Shown here: one piece after another, positions 7,536 through 18,700 of the stretch
Layout: each line of letters starts with the position of its first letter
Numbering within the stretch: position 1 is the first letter of the stretch
Notes under the pieces: model-generated
What the model saw: the letters and a program-made list of their open reading frames with translations, nothing else
Databases searched by the model: none
What the model was told of the DNA's origin: nothing
Assembly: GCA_003833135.1 (NCBI GenBank)
Contig: QZLH01001364.1
Coordinates: 11,097 to 33,200, forward strand
Source of the DNA: Oehlia diaphana
Lineage: Eukaryota > Glomeromycota > Glomeromycetes > Glomerales > Glomeraceae
Direction of reading: 5' to 3'
DNA: 22,104 nucleotides
Translations under genes and position numbers: made by a program

Positions 7536-9713
7536 TTATTTAAATTTTTGAGCTATTAATTTTGCAATTGTAGATAGTTGAATATTTGAGGTTCCTTCAT
7601 AAATAGAACCAATCTTCGCGTCCCTGTAAAATTTTTCAACTGGAAAATCCCTTGTAAACCCCACACCGCCCATCCATTCGATAGCTTTGGATGCAGTCAT
7701 TTCGGCGACTTGAGAAGAATATAATTTTGCCATAGCTGCTTCTTTAATAAAATCTTTGCCTTCTTGTTTCAATCTAGCTGCGTTGTATGTCAATAATCTA
7801 GAAGCTTCTATCTCAGTTGCGACTGTAGTTTGTAATACAGTAATTATTAAACTATATTAATTTATAAAGCAGTTTAAAATAATAGATCTTACCTTGAGCA
7901 TATTGATGTTGCATACCCTTTAAAAATAAGATATTAGCGATGAACCAGAATGTTAAAAGAAAGTTACATCGTTAAACTTACCTGGAATTCACCAATTAAT
8001 TTGTTAAATGCCTTCCTCTGAAACATATAAGCTAAAGCATAATCATACACCCCCTGAGATAACCCTATCATTTGAGCGGCGATACCAATACGGCCTTCGT
8101 TGAGAATTTCAATTGCGTATTTATAGCCTTAATGTTTGAAATATTGAAAATATGTCATTATATAAACATCAAATCGAAAAGGACATTTCCACTAAATAAT
8201 ACCTTTGCCTACTTCTCCTAATACATTTTCCTCTGGCACCTAATTTTATAAATTGGTATCAAATAAGATTATTCCAAATAGAAAGTATACGTATATATTT
8301 TCTTATTTATCATCCTATACCTTGACATCATCAAAATTTACTGTACAAGTCGAAGAAGCTCTAATACCAAGCTAAGTAATTTTCAAAATACAGAATTAAT
8401 TATATTTTATATAAAAATGAAACCAAAAGAAGTGACAACCTTAGATTCTTTTTTGTCAATCTTAACTCCCATGTCTTTCTCCACAACAAAACATGTAATT
8501 CCTTTATATCCTTTTGAAGGGTCTAATAAAAATCGTATGAAAATCATTAACTATTATAAATAAGCATTTCTTACAAGATGATTACCTAAATTATAAATAA
8601 GCATTTCTTATAATAAGATGATTACCTAAATTAGCGAATACTAAAAAAATTTCGGCTTCTCCTGAATTAGTGATCCACATTTTTGAGCCATTGAGAATAT
8701 AATATCCATCTTTTTTCTCAGCGCGAGTTTTTAACGCGAATGCATCACTTCCAGCTCCAGATTCGGATAAACAAAAGCAGCCAACCTAACAGAAAAAATA
8801 CACTTTAATATATTAATAAATAAATACTTAGGAAGTTGTTCTTACCTTTTCAGTTGCAAGTTGAGGTAAATATTTGGTTTTCACAAAATCATTACCATAC
8901 TTGCGAAATAATGTATTAACAAGTGTATTCTAAAATCAACATAAATTAGATGATATGAATATAATAATTTCTAAATAAATAAAACTTACCTGAACATCAC
9001 AAATAACACTAATAGAAGGGTCTACTTTTGCAAGTTCTATTTACAGATATACACGTATAATTAGAATAGATCAATCAAATGTTAAATTTTCGGAACTTAA
9101 AATCTATATAATGAATAAAATTTCACCTTCGACAGCCAATATAGCAGCCAGAAATGAGCTCCCAGTACCACCATATTCGGCTTCAGTTTCTATTCCCATA
9201 AGCTAAAAAAATCCCTTCATATTAGTAAAATTTAAAAATTAGAATTATTATAATTATTAACTATCAAAATAACATATGATTATAAACGAACCCCTTGTTC
9301 AAAAAGGCCTTTAAGAATTTCTGGGTCAAGACATTCATTTTCGTCCATTTTAGGCACAAGAGGTTTTATTTTATGTTCCGCAAAACTTGCGACTAATCAA
9401 AATTGATTTACAATGCAGTGATTTTAATGGATTATAAAAAAAATAAAAAATAAAAAAAAATGATTTACCTGAATCGCGAATACTTTCTTCTTCTTCAGAT
9501 AAAGTATTAAGTGATGATAATGTAGAAGCATAACGAAAGGGTGCGACTAGACTAAAGGACCTTTCATTAAATTAGCAGTTTCAAAAAAACGAACTTTATA
9601 TAAAAGCTTTTCTCTAATACGTACTTTGATCTCGCAAACCTACTACTAATATAAGTAAAAGATGAAAAACTTTGCCTGAAAGCTAAAGAAAATTTATTTC
9701 TTGCAATTGACAT
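7536..9713 (-). CDS. ACADSB: Short/branched-chain acyl-CoA dehydrogenase, mitochondrial, 422 aa, 13 exons
   Basis: This flavoenzyme oxidises 2-methylbutyryl-, isobutyryl- or short straight-chain acyl-CoA to the 2-enoyl-CoA and passes electrons to ETF in the mitochondrial matrix. Exons: 9713-9625, 9551-9469, 9392-9292, 9202-9127, 9036-8990, 8929-8846, 8785-8626, 8522-8440, 8371-8321, 8239-8203, 8127-7982, 7917-7893, 7822-7536. All junctions are GT-AG and the 1269 coding bases stay in frame. The N-terminal 45 residues form an Arg/Ser-rich presequence. The FAD-domain signature [16 protein letters not shown] lies near residue 165, [12 protein letters not shown] follows near 280, and the C-terminal signature IYEGTSNIQ carries the expected catalytic base E403. 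Wording of the motifs fits the SBCAD branch best. Substrate choice among branched acyl-CoAs is inference. It shares a 150-bp divergent promoter with RPL35. Confidence 0.93.
8554..8630 (-). repeat. Tandem 37/40-bp duplication including a splice donor
   Basis: TTATAAATAAGCATTTCTTAcaagatgATTACCTAAA (8554-8590) is followed directly by the same sequence with a 3-bp difference (8591-8630). On the minus strand each copy carries TTTAGGTAATC, so the 5' splice site of the seventh dehydrogenase intron exists twice, 37-40 bp apart. The copy nearest the exon (donor at 8625) is used in the model. Confidence 0.85.
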
Positions 9714-9863
9714 TTCGAAAATAAGAAAATAAGAAATAATCGTTTTACGGGAAATTGATTAAATTGATTGGTGATGATAAACAAAGATCTCCATAGGGTG
9801 TGATATTTTGTTAGAAAAAATTTTTTTTTCACTCTCTCAGATTAGCAAAAAAGATTATTAATT
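9714..9863. promoter_or_regulatory. Shared 150-bp divergent promoter (acyl-CoA dehydrogenase / RPL35)
   Basis: The two start codons face away from each other with only 150 bp between them. On the RPL35 side a pyrimidine-rich run (a nine-thymine tract then CACTCTCTCAG, about 9822-9840) lies 25-40 bp before the ATG, a common feature of ribosomal protein gene leaders. No defined factor site was recognised. Confidence 0.6.
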
Positions 9864-10664
9864 ATGGTGAGCCATCCATTCAACAAAAATTAAATTATAT
9901 TATTAGCTCTTAAGCAAGAAATCTTCTTTGTTTGGATTCAATTAGAAGGAACTCATCTATTAATTAAAATAATTTGGAATCGTGAGTTATAGAAAAAGCT
10001 ATGATAACCTAATGCATTATTATTTATTTCCAATAGCCTCCTGTTAAAGCTTACGAACTTCGCAATAAAAATAAGGCCGAGGTTAATAAACAGCTCGAAG
10101 ACCTAAAGCAAGAACTCGCCGGTTTAAAAGTTCAAAAAATTGCAGGCGGTGCAGCCTCAAAATTAACTAAATTGTAAGTAGAAAAAAAAATACACCGATT
10201 GCTACACACAATCAAATTAATTTATTGATAATTTACATAGGCGCGAAGTTCGAAAGTCTATCGCACGCGTTAACACTGTAATCTCACAAAAGCAACGAGA
10301 TGTTCTTCGCAAAGCTATTAAACAAAGACAAAAAGATCAACCTCCAAACTTAGCTAAATACAAAAAATATAAACCTCTAGATCTTCGACCGAAAAAAACT
10401 CGTGCTATCCGTCGTCGTCTAACAAAAGTAAGAGATTATGATAATTAAATAATTGAATCTTTACTAATATCTTAATTAATATTGTTCTTCTTTATATAGT
10501 ATGAGGTTAATAAGAGGACTAAGCGGTAAAAACTTTTTTTTTTTTTAGTTATTTTATTATTACATCAATATATCAATCAATTCTTAACGTTTTATTATTG
10601 TTGTTACAGTGCTCATGAAAAAGCTATTCATTTTCCTCAACGTAAATATGCTGTAAAAGCATAA
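9864..10664 (+). CDS. RPL35: 60S ribosomal protein L35 (uL29), 135 aa, five exons
   Basis: uL29 sits at the peptide exit tunnel of the cytosolic large subunit. Exons: 9864-9866 (the ATG alone), 10037-10173, 10241-10427, 10500-10525 and 10610-10664. All borders are GT-AG and 408 bases stay in phase. The uL29 hallmarks are present: [61 protein letters not shown] and the C-terminal end QRKYAVKA. At 135 residues it is about 12-15 longer than yeast or human L35; the extra part is around [16 protein letters not shown] in exon 3. A first intron directly after the ATG is typical of fungal ribosomal protein genes and often affects expression. It is convergent with the mL53 gene. Confidence 0.95.
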
Positions 10665-10807
10665 AATTGGTAATGATTAATGTATTTATTTTATTTGGAT
10701 AATTACTCATTCGGATAATTGTAATGCAAATAAATCTCAAGCTAAGAAAATAGATGAAAAATATTCTTTCTGAATACACTTTTTTATTTTGAAAATGATT
10801 GATTTTA

Positions 10808-11316
10808 TTAAACAGCAAAGTCGTCTTCTTCCTTTAACCTTCGCAAATATTTGTTTACGATGTATAAAACTCTTAATGCAAATAAATATAAATTGTGTTA
10901 TTAAATAAATTATTAATAAAAAATTTATTAAATTTATAATACTTACTCGTCTATATTCTTGTTACCTGGTCGAAGATAGAGTTTTTTACCGTCACCTATT
11001 ATTATTTGTTCGGTTGTTATTAACAAAATTTTTACTATACGAAAATATACTACGTACGATAAATTATATTGATAACTGGATCCTCATTTGGATCAGAAAG
11101 GACTGTTGTATTAATAATGGCATTCGGATTCGCAAGCCGAGCTTTGTCTGTCATAATTCTTGCGAGAAAAAGTCTAACAGATAATGAAAATAGTTAAAAA
11201 TTAATAAGTAAAAAATTCAATATATTATACTAAGTGTATTTCATTCACCTCGAAGACTTGGCAGAAGGTGAAAAAGGAGCAAATTTTATGTCGACTTTAT
11301 TTATATACTTCAGCAT
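10808..11316 (-). CDS. mL53: Mitochondrial ribosomal protein mL53 (yeast Mrpl44 type), 98 aa, four exons
   Basis: This is a predicted component of the mitochondrial large ribosomal subunit. Exons: 11316-11249, 11173-11058, 10995-10947 and 10871-10808, with GT-AG borders and 297 bases in phase. The N-terminal part MLKYINKVDIKFAPFSPSAK followed by RLFLARI is the family signature (basic start, F-x-P-F-S-P/G..AK.AR). The middle has the NTTVL strand, the VINIIYRDGKKLYL segment matches the usual KDGKE/K strand, and a helical basic tail (YIVNKYLRRLKEED) ends the protein. Length agrees with the family (about 98-110). The downstream gap to RPL35 is 143 bp. Family identity is by motif recognition only. 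Confidence 0.78.
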
Positions 11317-11530
11317 TTCGTATAATATTAAATGAATAAAAAAAAATTATTTTTGATATATCGATATATCATAATTCAGTGCACCATGATGATCAAATAA
11401 ACGTTACGTGTTTCGCGTTCAAACGTGTACGGGGTAAAGTTAAATTAACAAGCTTATGTCGTGTAACTTTGAGTTTAATAATGAAACACTTTTTTTTTGA
11501 ACAAATTATTTTTCAATTTCACATTTCACG
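11317..11530. promoter_or_regulatory. Shared 214-bp divergent promoter (mL53 / SDR)
   Basis: The start codons of mL53 and the SDR gene face apart across this short stretch. It holds an AT-rich block with the TATCGATATATC near-palindrome (about 11357-11368) and a more GC-rich block with CGTTACGTG and CAAACGTGTACGGGG (about 11400-11435). No known factor site can be assigned with confidence. Confidence 0.5.
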
Positions 11531-13062
11531 ATGAATATATCTATAGATTTTTTCCTTCGTATTCTAGCTCTCTCATTTTTTCACCCTTCCTTTGTTCTTA
11601 TATTCCTTCCGTACTTTTATTCTATAGGCTACGGCTTAACTACTCCAGAATTTTTTTGGGCTAGCATATATACAAGTATCGTATGCTTTTTTTGGTTGTT
11701 GGGTTATTTAAGTTTAAAGAGTAGAAACGGTTGGAAAACAATTAAAACAAATTGGGATGACGAAGTGGTAATTGTCACTGGAGGTTCAGGTGGTGTCGGC
11801 GGCCTTCTGACCGAGACATTGGCGATCAGGAACGTGACAGTGATCATACTGGATGTTAACCCTCCTGAAATTGAACATGGTATGTAATTGGCTAAAAACG
11901 TAATTATTTATCGTATTTAACCTTTCTTTGTGTTCATTTAGTCAATGTAGAATATTTTCAATGCGATGTTTCAAATTATGAAGAGGTTCAACGCGTTGGT
12001 AAAGATATAATAGAACAAGTAAACGTTTTTAGTTAATTTATATATATATACATATTACGTATATGTACCTTATTTATAACACTTTTTTTATTTCACCTTA
12101 AGTTTGGTAGTCCAACAATACTTGTAAACAATGCAGCTATTGTTAGAGGAAAAACTATTCTTGATGAATCGATACGTGACATAACAGAGTAAATTTAAAA
12201 TATTCGGCATTATAATGAATATTCATAAATTATTATTATTGAATCGATTCGTTTTATTTGCAGTACTATAAATACAAATTTGTTATCTTCCTTCTGGACC
12301 ACAAAAGTATTTTTGCCAGATATGATTAAGAATAATCATGGTCATATTGTAAATATATTTCATTATTTATTTTAAGTTCTAAACATTTTTACTAAATTAT
12401 TTCAAATTAAGGTAACAGTAGCGTCTTCACTTGGATATACCGGATTGCCTCAACTGGGTAACATATTTCAATTTATTAATTTATTTCAAATTATATATAA
12501 TAATATATTGAAATTTTATTTAATTTCAAAGCTGATTACTGTGCTAGTAAAGCTGCTTTGATTAGTTTCCACGAATCACTTCGATATGAATTGGATACTC
12601 GGTAATCAATATATAATTTTATCATTTCTTTTAATTTTTTTATTAAAAGATAAATTTTTTTTCTTGCATTAGCTACGACGCCAAACAAGTTCGCACAACT
12701 CTTGTATGTCCCGGTGAAATTGAAACTGGATTATTTGATGGTATCAAAGTTTCATTTCCATTTATTACTCCCCGTTTAGCACCATTAGATGTGGTAAAAC
12801 TAATTGTCACTGCACTGGACAAGAACGAAGGTCATATTATTACTACGCCCTATTATGTTTATTTAATGTCTTTATTGAGATTTCTTCCATCATTTATACA
12901 AGATCTTGTTCACAAGGTATTTATATATCTTTATTTGTTACAATTATTAAATGATATAATAATTAATGCTAAAATTTCTGCTTTTAATTTATGAAGTTTT
13001 TCGGAGCTAATGATGCAATGAAAACATGGAGGGGTAAAAAAAGTATTAAAAAAGACCAATAA
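11531..13062 (+). CDS. Membrane-anchored short-chain dehydrogenase/reductase (SDR16C / retinol dehydrogenase-like), 340 aa, eight exons
   Basis: This NAD(P)-dependent oxidoreductase is probably held in the ER or lipid-droplet membrane and acts on a hydrophobic alcohol, ketone or sterol/retinoid-like substrate. Exons: 11531-11879, 11942-12018, 12103-12188, 12264-12348, 12412-12457, 12532-12601, 12673-12916 and 12997-13062, all GT-AG, 1023 bases in phase. Two hydrophobic segments lie at residues 5-33 and 41-62. The Rossmann motif TGGSGGVG is at 83-90, an acidic D108 ends the second strand (favouring NAD), NNAA is at 151-154, S204 precedes YCASK at 217-221, and CPGEIETGLF is at 250-259. The FGANDAMKTWRGK end is like animal SDR16C members. 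The substrate cannot be read from sequence. It converges with the isopropylmalate synthase gene, 102 bp apart. Confidence 0.88.
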
Positions 13063-13164
13063 ATTTATATCTTGTTTGATAGGGATGAATTTACATAATA
13101 ATTACTTTTCTAAGCATAAAATTTATCAAAAAAAATAAATTAATAAAAATGAATTTTATTCATA

Positions 13165-15322
13165 TTATATATCCACCACTCTCTTATTGAATGAGATGAC
13201 TCTCCCTCTGCCAGTTTGAGCATTAATTTCTTCCTCAACCATCCTGTTAATCGCATTTACATAGGCTTTGGCACTTGCCGTAACTACATCTAAATCTGTA
13301 CCATTTCCAAGATACACAGCATTAGATGACTTTTTCGAATCCTTAGCTTCTCCATTTTCCGAATCATCAACATCTCCAGTAATCCTAAGACTAACTTTAC
13401 CCAAAGCATCCATTCCTTCTGAAACAGCGCGAACTTCATAATTTAACAACCGTATTTTTCGTTGTACTAAACGTTGTATAGCTCCAAATACCGCCATGAT
13501 AGGACCACTACGTCCAATAGCAGCATCGACAAGTTCTTTATTATGTGAATTATCCTTAAGTTTAACGGTTGCTGTTGACATGTCATGAGTACCAGAGACT
13601 ACCTGAATTGATTGTAATTCAAATCGTTGTGAATCACCAGAAGAGACTCGATCTGATAATAAGGCCAAAATATCATGATCTGTAATACGTTTCTTATTAT
13701 CAGCCAAAGCTTTAAATCTTCCAAAAGCTACGTTAACATCATCCTCACTCATATCGCCATATCCCAATTCTTCGAGACGCGTGCGGAACGCATTTCGACC
13801 TGAAAGTTTGCCCAATACTAAATTTACATTGAAGATACCAACATCCTCTGGACGAATAATTTCATAAGTTAGTTTGTTCTTAAGTACGCCATCTTGGTGA
13901 ATACCCGATTCATGAAGGAAAGCATTGGCACCTACAATAGCTTTGTTAGGCTGTATTACCATTCCAGAAAGGGATGAAACTATATTGGAAGTGCGATATA
14001 TTTGTTGTGTATTGATTGTATGATATACTGGATAATAGTCAGGATGTGTATGAATGTTCATTACAACTTCTTCGAATGGAGTATTACCTACGAAATAAAA
14101 GAATATGTTAAGAATTCTTCTTTTTAATATATATATATATATAAAATAATATAGCGATAATAAATAAAATACATACCGGCACGTTCGCCAATACCATTGA
14201 TAGAGACTTCTATTTGTCTAGCACCGTTTAAAATACCAGATAAAGTATTGGCAGTAGCTAATCCCAAATCATCATGACAGTGAGTTGACCAAATGACCTA
14301 GATTAGAATAAAATAAAAATGAATAACCAATAAAATACATTCCAAATTAATAAATTGGAATAAGAAAAAATTTACCTTATCCGATCCACGTGTATTTTTA
14401 ATTAAATATTTGATTAATCGCCCATATTCCTCTGGATTGCTATAACCAACTGTATCTGGTATATTAAGCGTTGTTACACCTGCCTCAATAACTTCTTCCA
14501 AGACCCGACAAAGGAAATCCTTATCGCTTCTTCCAGAATCTTCACTACTAAATTCCACATCATCACAGAGAGTCTTAGCATATGCAACCGCAGCTGCGGC
14601 ACGCTTTCTACATTCATCACGATCGAATTTTAGTTTATATTTAAGATGTATGTCTGATGTAGCAAGAAATGTGTGAATTCGATGCAAAGGCGCGTGTGAT
14701 ACAGCTTCATAACAACGTTTGATGTCTTTTTCAGCAGCACGAGATAGTCCAGCTATAATCTAAATTGCGTATATTATCTAGTGAATTTAAATATAGCATA
14801 AATTATATTCTGCTCGTGTTATTTAAAATATACTGACCACAGGCTTGCCTATTTTTTCTCTACCAGTCATTAATGGACCAACTTCCTTCGCGATACGAGC
14901 TACTGCTTCAAAATCTCCTTGTGAAGCAATAGGAAAACCAGCTTCAATAACATCAATACCAAGGGCGGAAAGGTGACGGGCAATTTCAAGTTTTTCTTCA
15001 GTCTTGAGGGTAACACCAGGTGACTAAAGAAATAAATTTACCAAATAAACAAGTATAAACTTACTATATGTTTAATAATTATTAACAATATTATTGAGTT
15101 TATCAAACATTTAGTATTTTCCAAATGAAAATAATTTACCTGTTCCCCATCACGTAAAGTCGTATCAAAAACTATTAATTTGTCCTTTGATACTTCATGG
15201 GAAATGTAACGAAATTGTTTTAAAGTTGGGGCTATTGTTGAACGATTTATCGTTGCTAGTTTTTTGAAAGGTAACTGTTTTGTCACTGAGGAACGATAAA
15301 AATTAAAACTTTTTGCAAACAT
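13165..15322 (-). CDS. leuA: 2-isopropylmalate synthase, LeuA type, 598 aa, five exons
   Basis: The enzyme condenses acetyl-CoA with 2-oxoisovalerate, the first committed step of leucine synthesis. Exons: 15322-15140, 15023-14838, 14759-14376, 14297-14177 and 14087-13165, GT-AG, 1797 bases in phase. The first 45 residues are Arg/Lys/Ser-rich and fit a mitochondrial presequence. The TIM-barrel starts with [13 protein letters not shown]. Likely metal ligands are D58, H257, H259 (HCHDDLG) and N293. HESGIHQDG follows, and residues from about 430 to the end form the C-terminal leucine-sensing domain ([30 protein letters not shown]). The signature is that of the bacterial/plant LeuA group, not yeast Leu4 (DLRDGNQS). 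Leucine feedback is expected from the domain, not shown. It lies in tandem downstream of the Ca2+-ATPase gene. Confidence 0.93.
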
Positions 15323-15732
15323 AGTTTATATCCTTATTTTCGATTGAAATCCGAGTTTATGTATGTGATTCTGACTGAAATGAGTCATAAAATGCAATTG
15401 ATAATCTTTTATCTCGAAATTTATATCAATCTTACAATGGATAAGAGTATTTAACAAATTCTCCAAAATAGGAAAAATGTCTCGGTCCCGATTATAAAGC
15501 CGATTGCATCTTGCATTGATCTACAAATTTAAATAATGATTGACGCTATAACGCATTGTCTGCACAAATGGACTTTCATAATCTATAAATTTTTTATTCT
15601 TATACAATTTATTACACAATATATATAAAAAATTATTAAAAGAAAATAAACATAAACCCGTAAAAAACATATTAAAAAAATTATTCATACACTATTTTTT
15701 TTTTTTTTTTTTGGTAAAAAAGTGAGATCAAA
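15323..15732. other. Intergenic region: isopropylmalate synthase promoter and Ca2+-ATPase 3' flank
   Basis: This holds the upstream region of the synthase and the downstream region of the ATPase, both on minus. An uninterrupted 18-thymine run lies at 15695-15712, about 20 bp past the ATPase stop. An inverted pair TCGG-TC-CCGA lies at 15482-15491, about 160 bp upstream of the synthase start. It recalls paired half-sites of Zn2Cys6 regulators, but the match is too short to name one. Confidence 0.5.
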
Positions 15733-18700
15733 TCATCTTTTTTCAATATCTATTGTGTTCACATTCGTGTCATTTTGATTTTTAGACGTCGATGGTGAAT
15801 TTATTCTCTCATTGCTATCATTACGAAGTTGACTTCCCAAATCTAGACTTCCGTTTTGCACTGTGTCTTTGGTCATGTGTACTCCTACTGAAGCAGAAAT
15901 TAAACTTGGCAACATCGCAGCTGCAGCGATTGCTTTCGACCGTGTTTCAGATTTTTCTTGTTTATCACCAAAATGAGCTCTGAACCTGCCACCACGAAGT
16001 GTCTTAAAAAAGTGTAATTGATTTTGTACTTGTGTAATTGTTTCACTCCATTCTTTTTCAAGATCAATATTGGCTGTAGGCGGAAGTGTTGTAGTTTGAG
16101 CAGCAGTAGGAATTAAGCGAATTATAACTCCGACAGGGATTGATAGAAATCCCAAAACTATACATATTACCCACTGTATTATACTAATTCGTGTTACTTG
16201 GAAAGCAGCACCACCAAACTGTACTATCAAAATTTGTCCACAAACCATTATCAAGAATATAGCTATTAAAAATTTATTTCTCGTGACACCTTTAAGAATA
16301 TTTATTTTACCATGTAACCGTCGACAACTATGAAATACAAATTTTTATGAATATATTAATATTTTTTCATTCTATTAACCGAGCAATAATAAAAAAAACT
16401 CACTTGATTTCGTTAAAAATCTGCAAGAATACAAACGTATTAAAAATAACAGTTTGCAACGTTTCTTTATCTTTCTTATCATTACTCAATCCCAATATAG
16501 AACCACCAGCATAAAATAAGACTAAAGTAATTACTAATTGAAATATACTTTGGCCGATAATCATTTTCCACATATCTAGAGAGATTAAAGGTGCATTTTT
16601 GGATTCAGGTTTACGATCTAATAGTTCGATAGTAGGGGGATCTGTTGCAAGAGCAAGAGCAGCGAGCGTATCCATGATAAGATTGACCCATAATAATTGT
16701 ACAGCAGTAAGAACGGATTTTTGTTCATCGCTTGAAACAGCAGAAATGAATGTAAGCAATACAGCAGTAACATTGACCGTCAACTGAAATTGTAAAAATT
16801 TCTTCACTGCGTCATTTACATTTCTTCCCCACATAATAGCTTTGACAATACTTGAAAAATTATCATCCATTAAAATAATAGATGAAGCTTCCTTGGCAAC
16901 TTCTGTACCAGCTATGCCCATTGAAAAGCCAACATCGGAAAGCTTTAAAGCAGGTCCGTCGTTTGTACCATCGCCAGTGACAGCAACAACATCGCCTAAT
17001 TTTCTCAAATGACCAACCAATATTCTTTTGTCGTCAGGACTAGATCTAGCGAGAACTTGAAGTTTTGGTAATATCCTATCCATTTGTTCTGGAGTAAGAT
17101 TACGAAATTCCGGACCTTCCATAACCTCCCCACCTGTAAAAATTCCACATTGTGTAGCAATTGATTTGGCAGTTAAAATATTATCACCGGTGACCATACG
17201 AACTTTAACACCAGCTTTTACACAGTTTGCAACAGCTTCACGCACTCCTTCTCTTAATGGATCTTCGATGCCCACGATACTCAATAAAGTTAATTTATCA
17301 AATAAGTCTCCGTAATTAATTTCATCGGAACTTTTTGTTAACTCTTCGAATTGAAATTTTTCAAAATCACGATAAGCAATTCCTATTGTTCTTAGAGTTT
17401 GAGTGGCATAATCCTCAATTACTTTTTGGACTTTATCGGAATTATCTTCAGTTAAATCAATTACGCTGCTGGTGGTCGTATTATCGTCAGATTTTACTAT
17501 ATTTATTATTTTATTTGATTTTTTCAATATAACTTCGCTAGCACCTTTTACAAAAAATCTCCATTTGGAATCGTCAATTTTTATGACAACTCCCATTGAT
17601 TTTCTTTCAGAATTGAATGGGAATAGTTGTACGATTTGAGCACTTTCTCTTAATGATTTAATATCAATATCAGGGTTTAATTCCAATAGAAATCCTAATA
17701 ATGCGGTCTCAGTTTTAGAACCGACAAAAGTTATTTTTCCATTTTCAATTTCACCCTCAAAAGCCGTTGAATTGATGGCTATCGATTCATTCAATAACTG
17801 TGAAATATCTTGAGGAACCTCGGAATTTATTTCTTTCAATGAAACAGGTTTTTTCGAAACAACGTTTGCAGAAAGAGAATGAGTTTCAGCGTCTTTAACA
17901 AATGGAACAGATAAACCAATAATCCCAGTGACAACTGTCATTTTATTTTGTGTTAATGTTCCGGTTTTATCTGAACAAATCGTTGTTGCATTACCCATAG
18001 TTTCACAAGCTGAGAGAACTCGTACAAGATTATTATCCTTTAGCATACGTGTTGTAGCATATGCAAGCGCTTCGATTTAGAAATAATATATTATATTAGC
18101 ATTATTTATAAGACTTTTTTTTAAAAAAAATAATAATAAATTTACCTAACGTTACTGCTAATGGCAAACCTTCCGGTACAGCAACAACTATGATAGTAAC
18201 AGTTGAAATAATAATTTTAATCAAAGTATCAAGTATATCGGTGACCGATGGTACTATAAGACGGAAACCTACAAAATATTTTATGAGAAGAACTATAAAC
18301 ATCAGAAGAGCAGCAGCTCCGCCTAGCTTTGCAATTTTTTCAGCAAGGTCATTTAATTTTTCTTGAAGAGGTGTATCTTCAGCTTCAGTCCTTAACGCTT
18401 TAAGAATTAAAAAATTAATACATTATGGAAAATATATATATAAAGAATTGTACACTTATATACTTACACATCATAATTTTACCAAAAAAAGAATTAACAC
18501 CGACACCAGTAACAATGTAAGTACCAACTCCTTCCAATACTTTACTACCACTAATTATAAATGGATCAACTTTAAGACTTTCGCTTTCTTTTTCAAGTTC
18601 TTTTAAACAATCTTCATATTTCATTTTTCTTACAGCATCACTTTCACCTGAAGCTGCGGATTCATCACAGCGTAAATTATGACCAGCAATTAAGACACCA

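Noticed and set aside
15482..15491. Leu3-like regulatory site before the isopropylmalate synthase
   Set aside because: Only TCGG and CCGA half-sites with a 2-bp gap are present; the Leu3 consensus needs CCGG half-sites with a 4-bp gap.
15695..15712. 18-thymine run as a poly-A trace of a retrocopied Ca2+-ATPase
   Set aside because: The ATPase gene retains three introns, so it is not a retrocopy; the run is a simple homopolymer.
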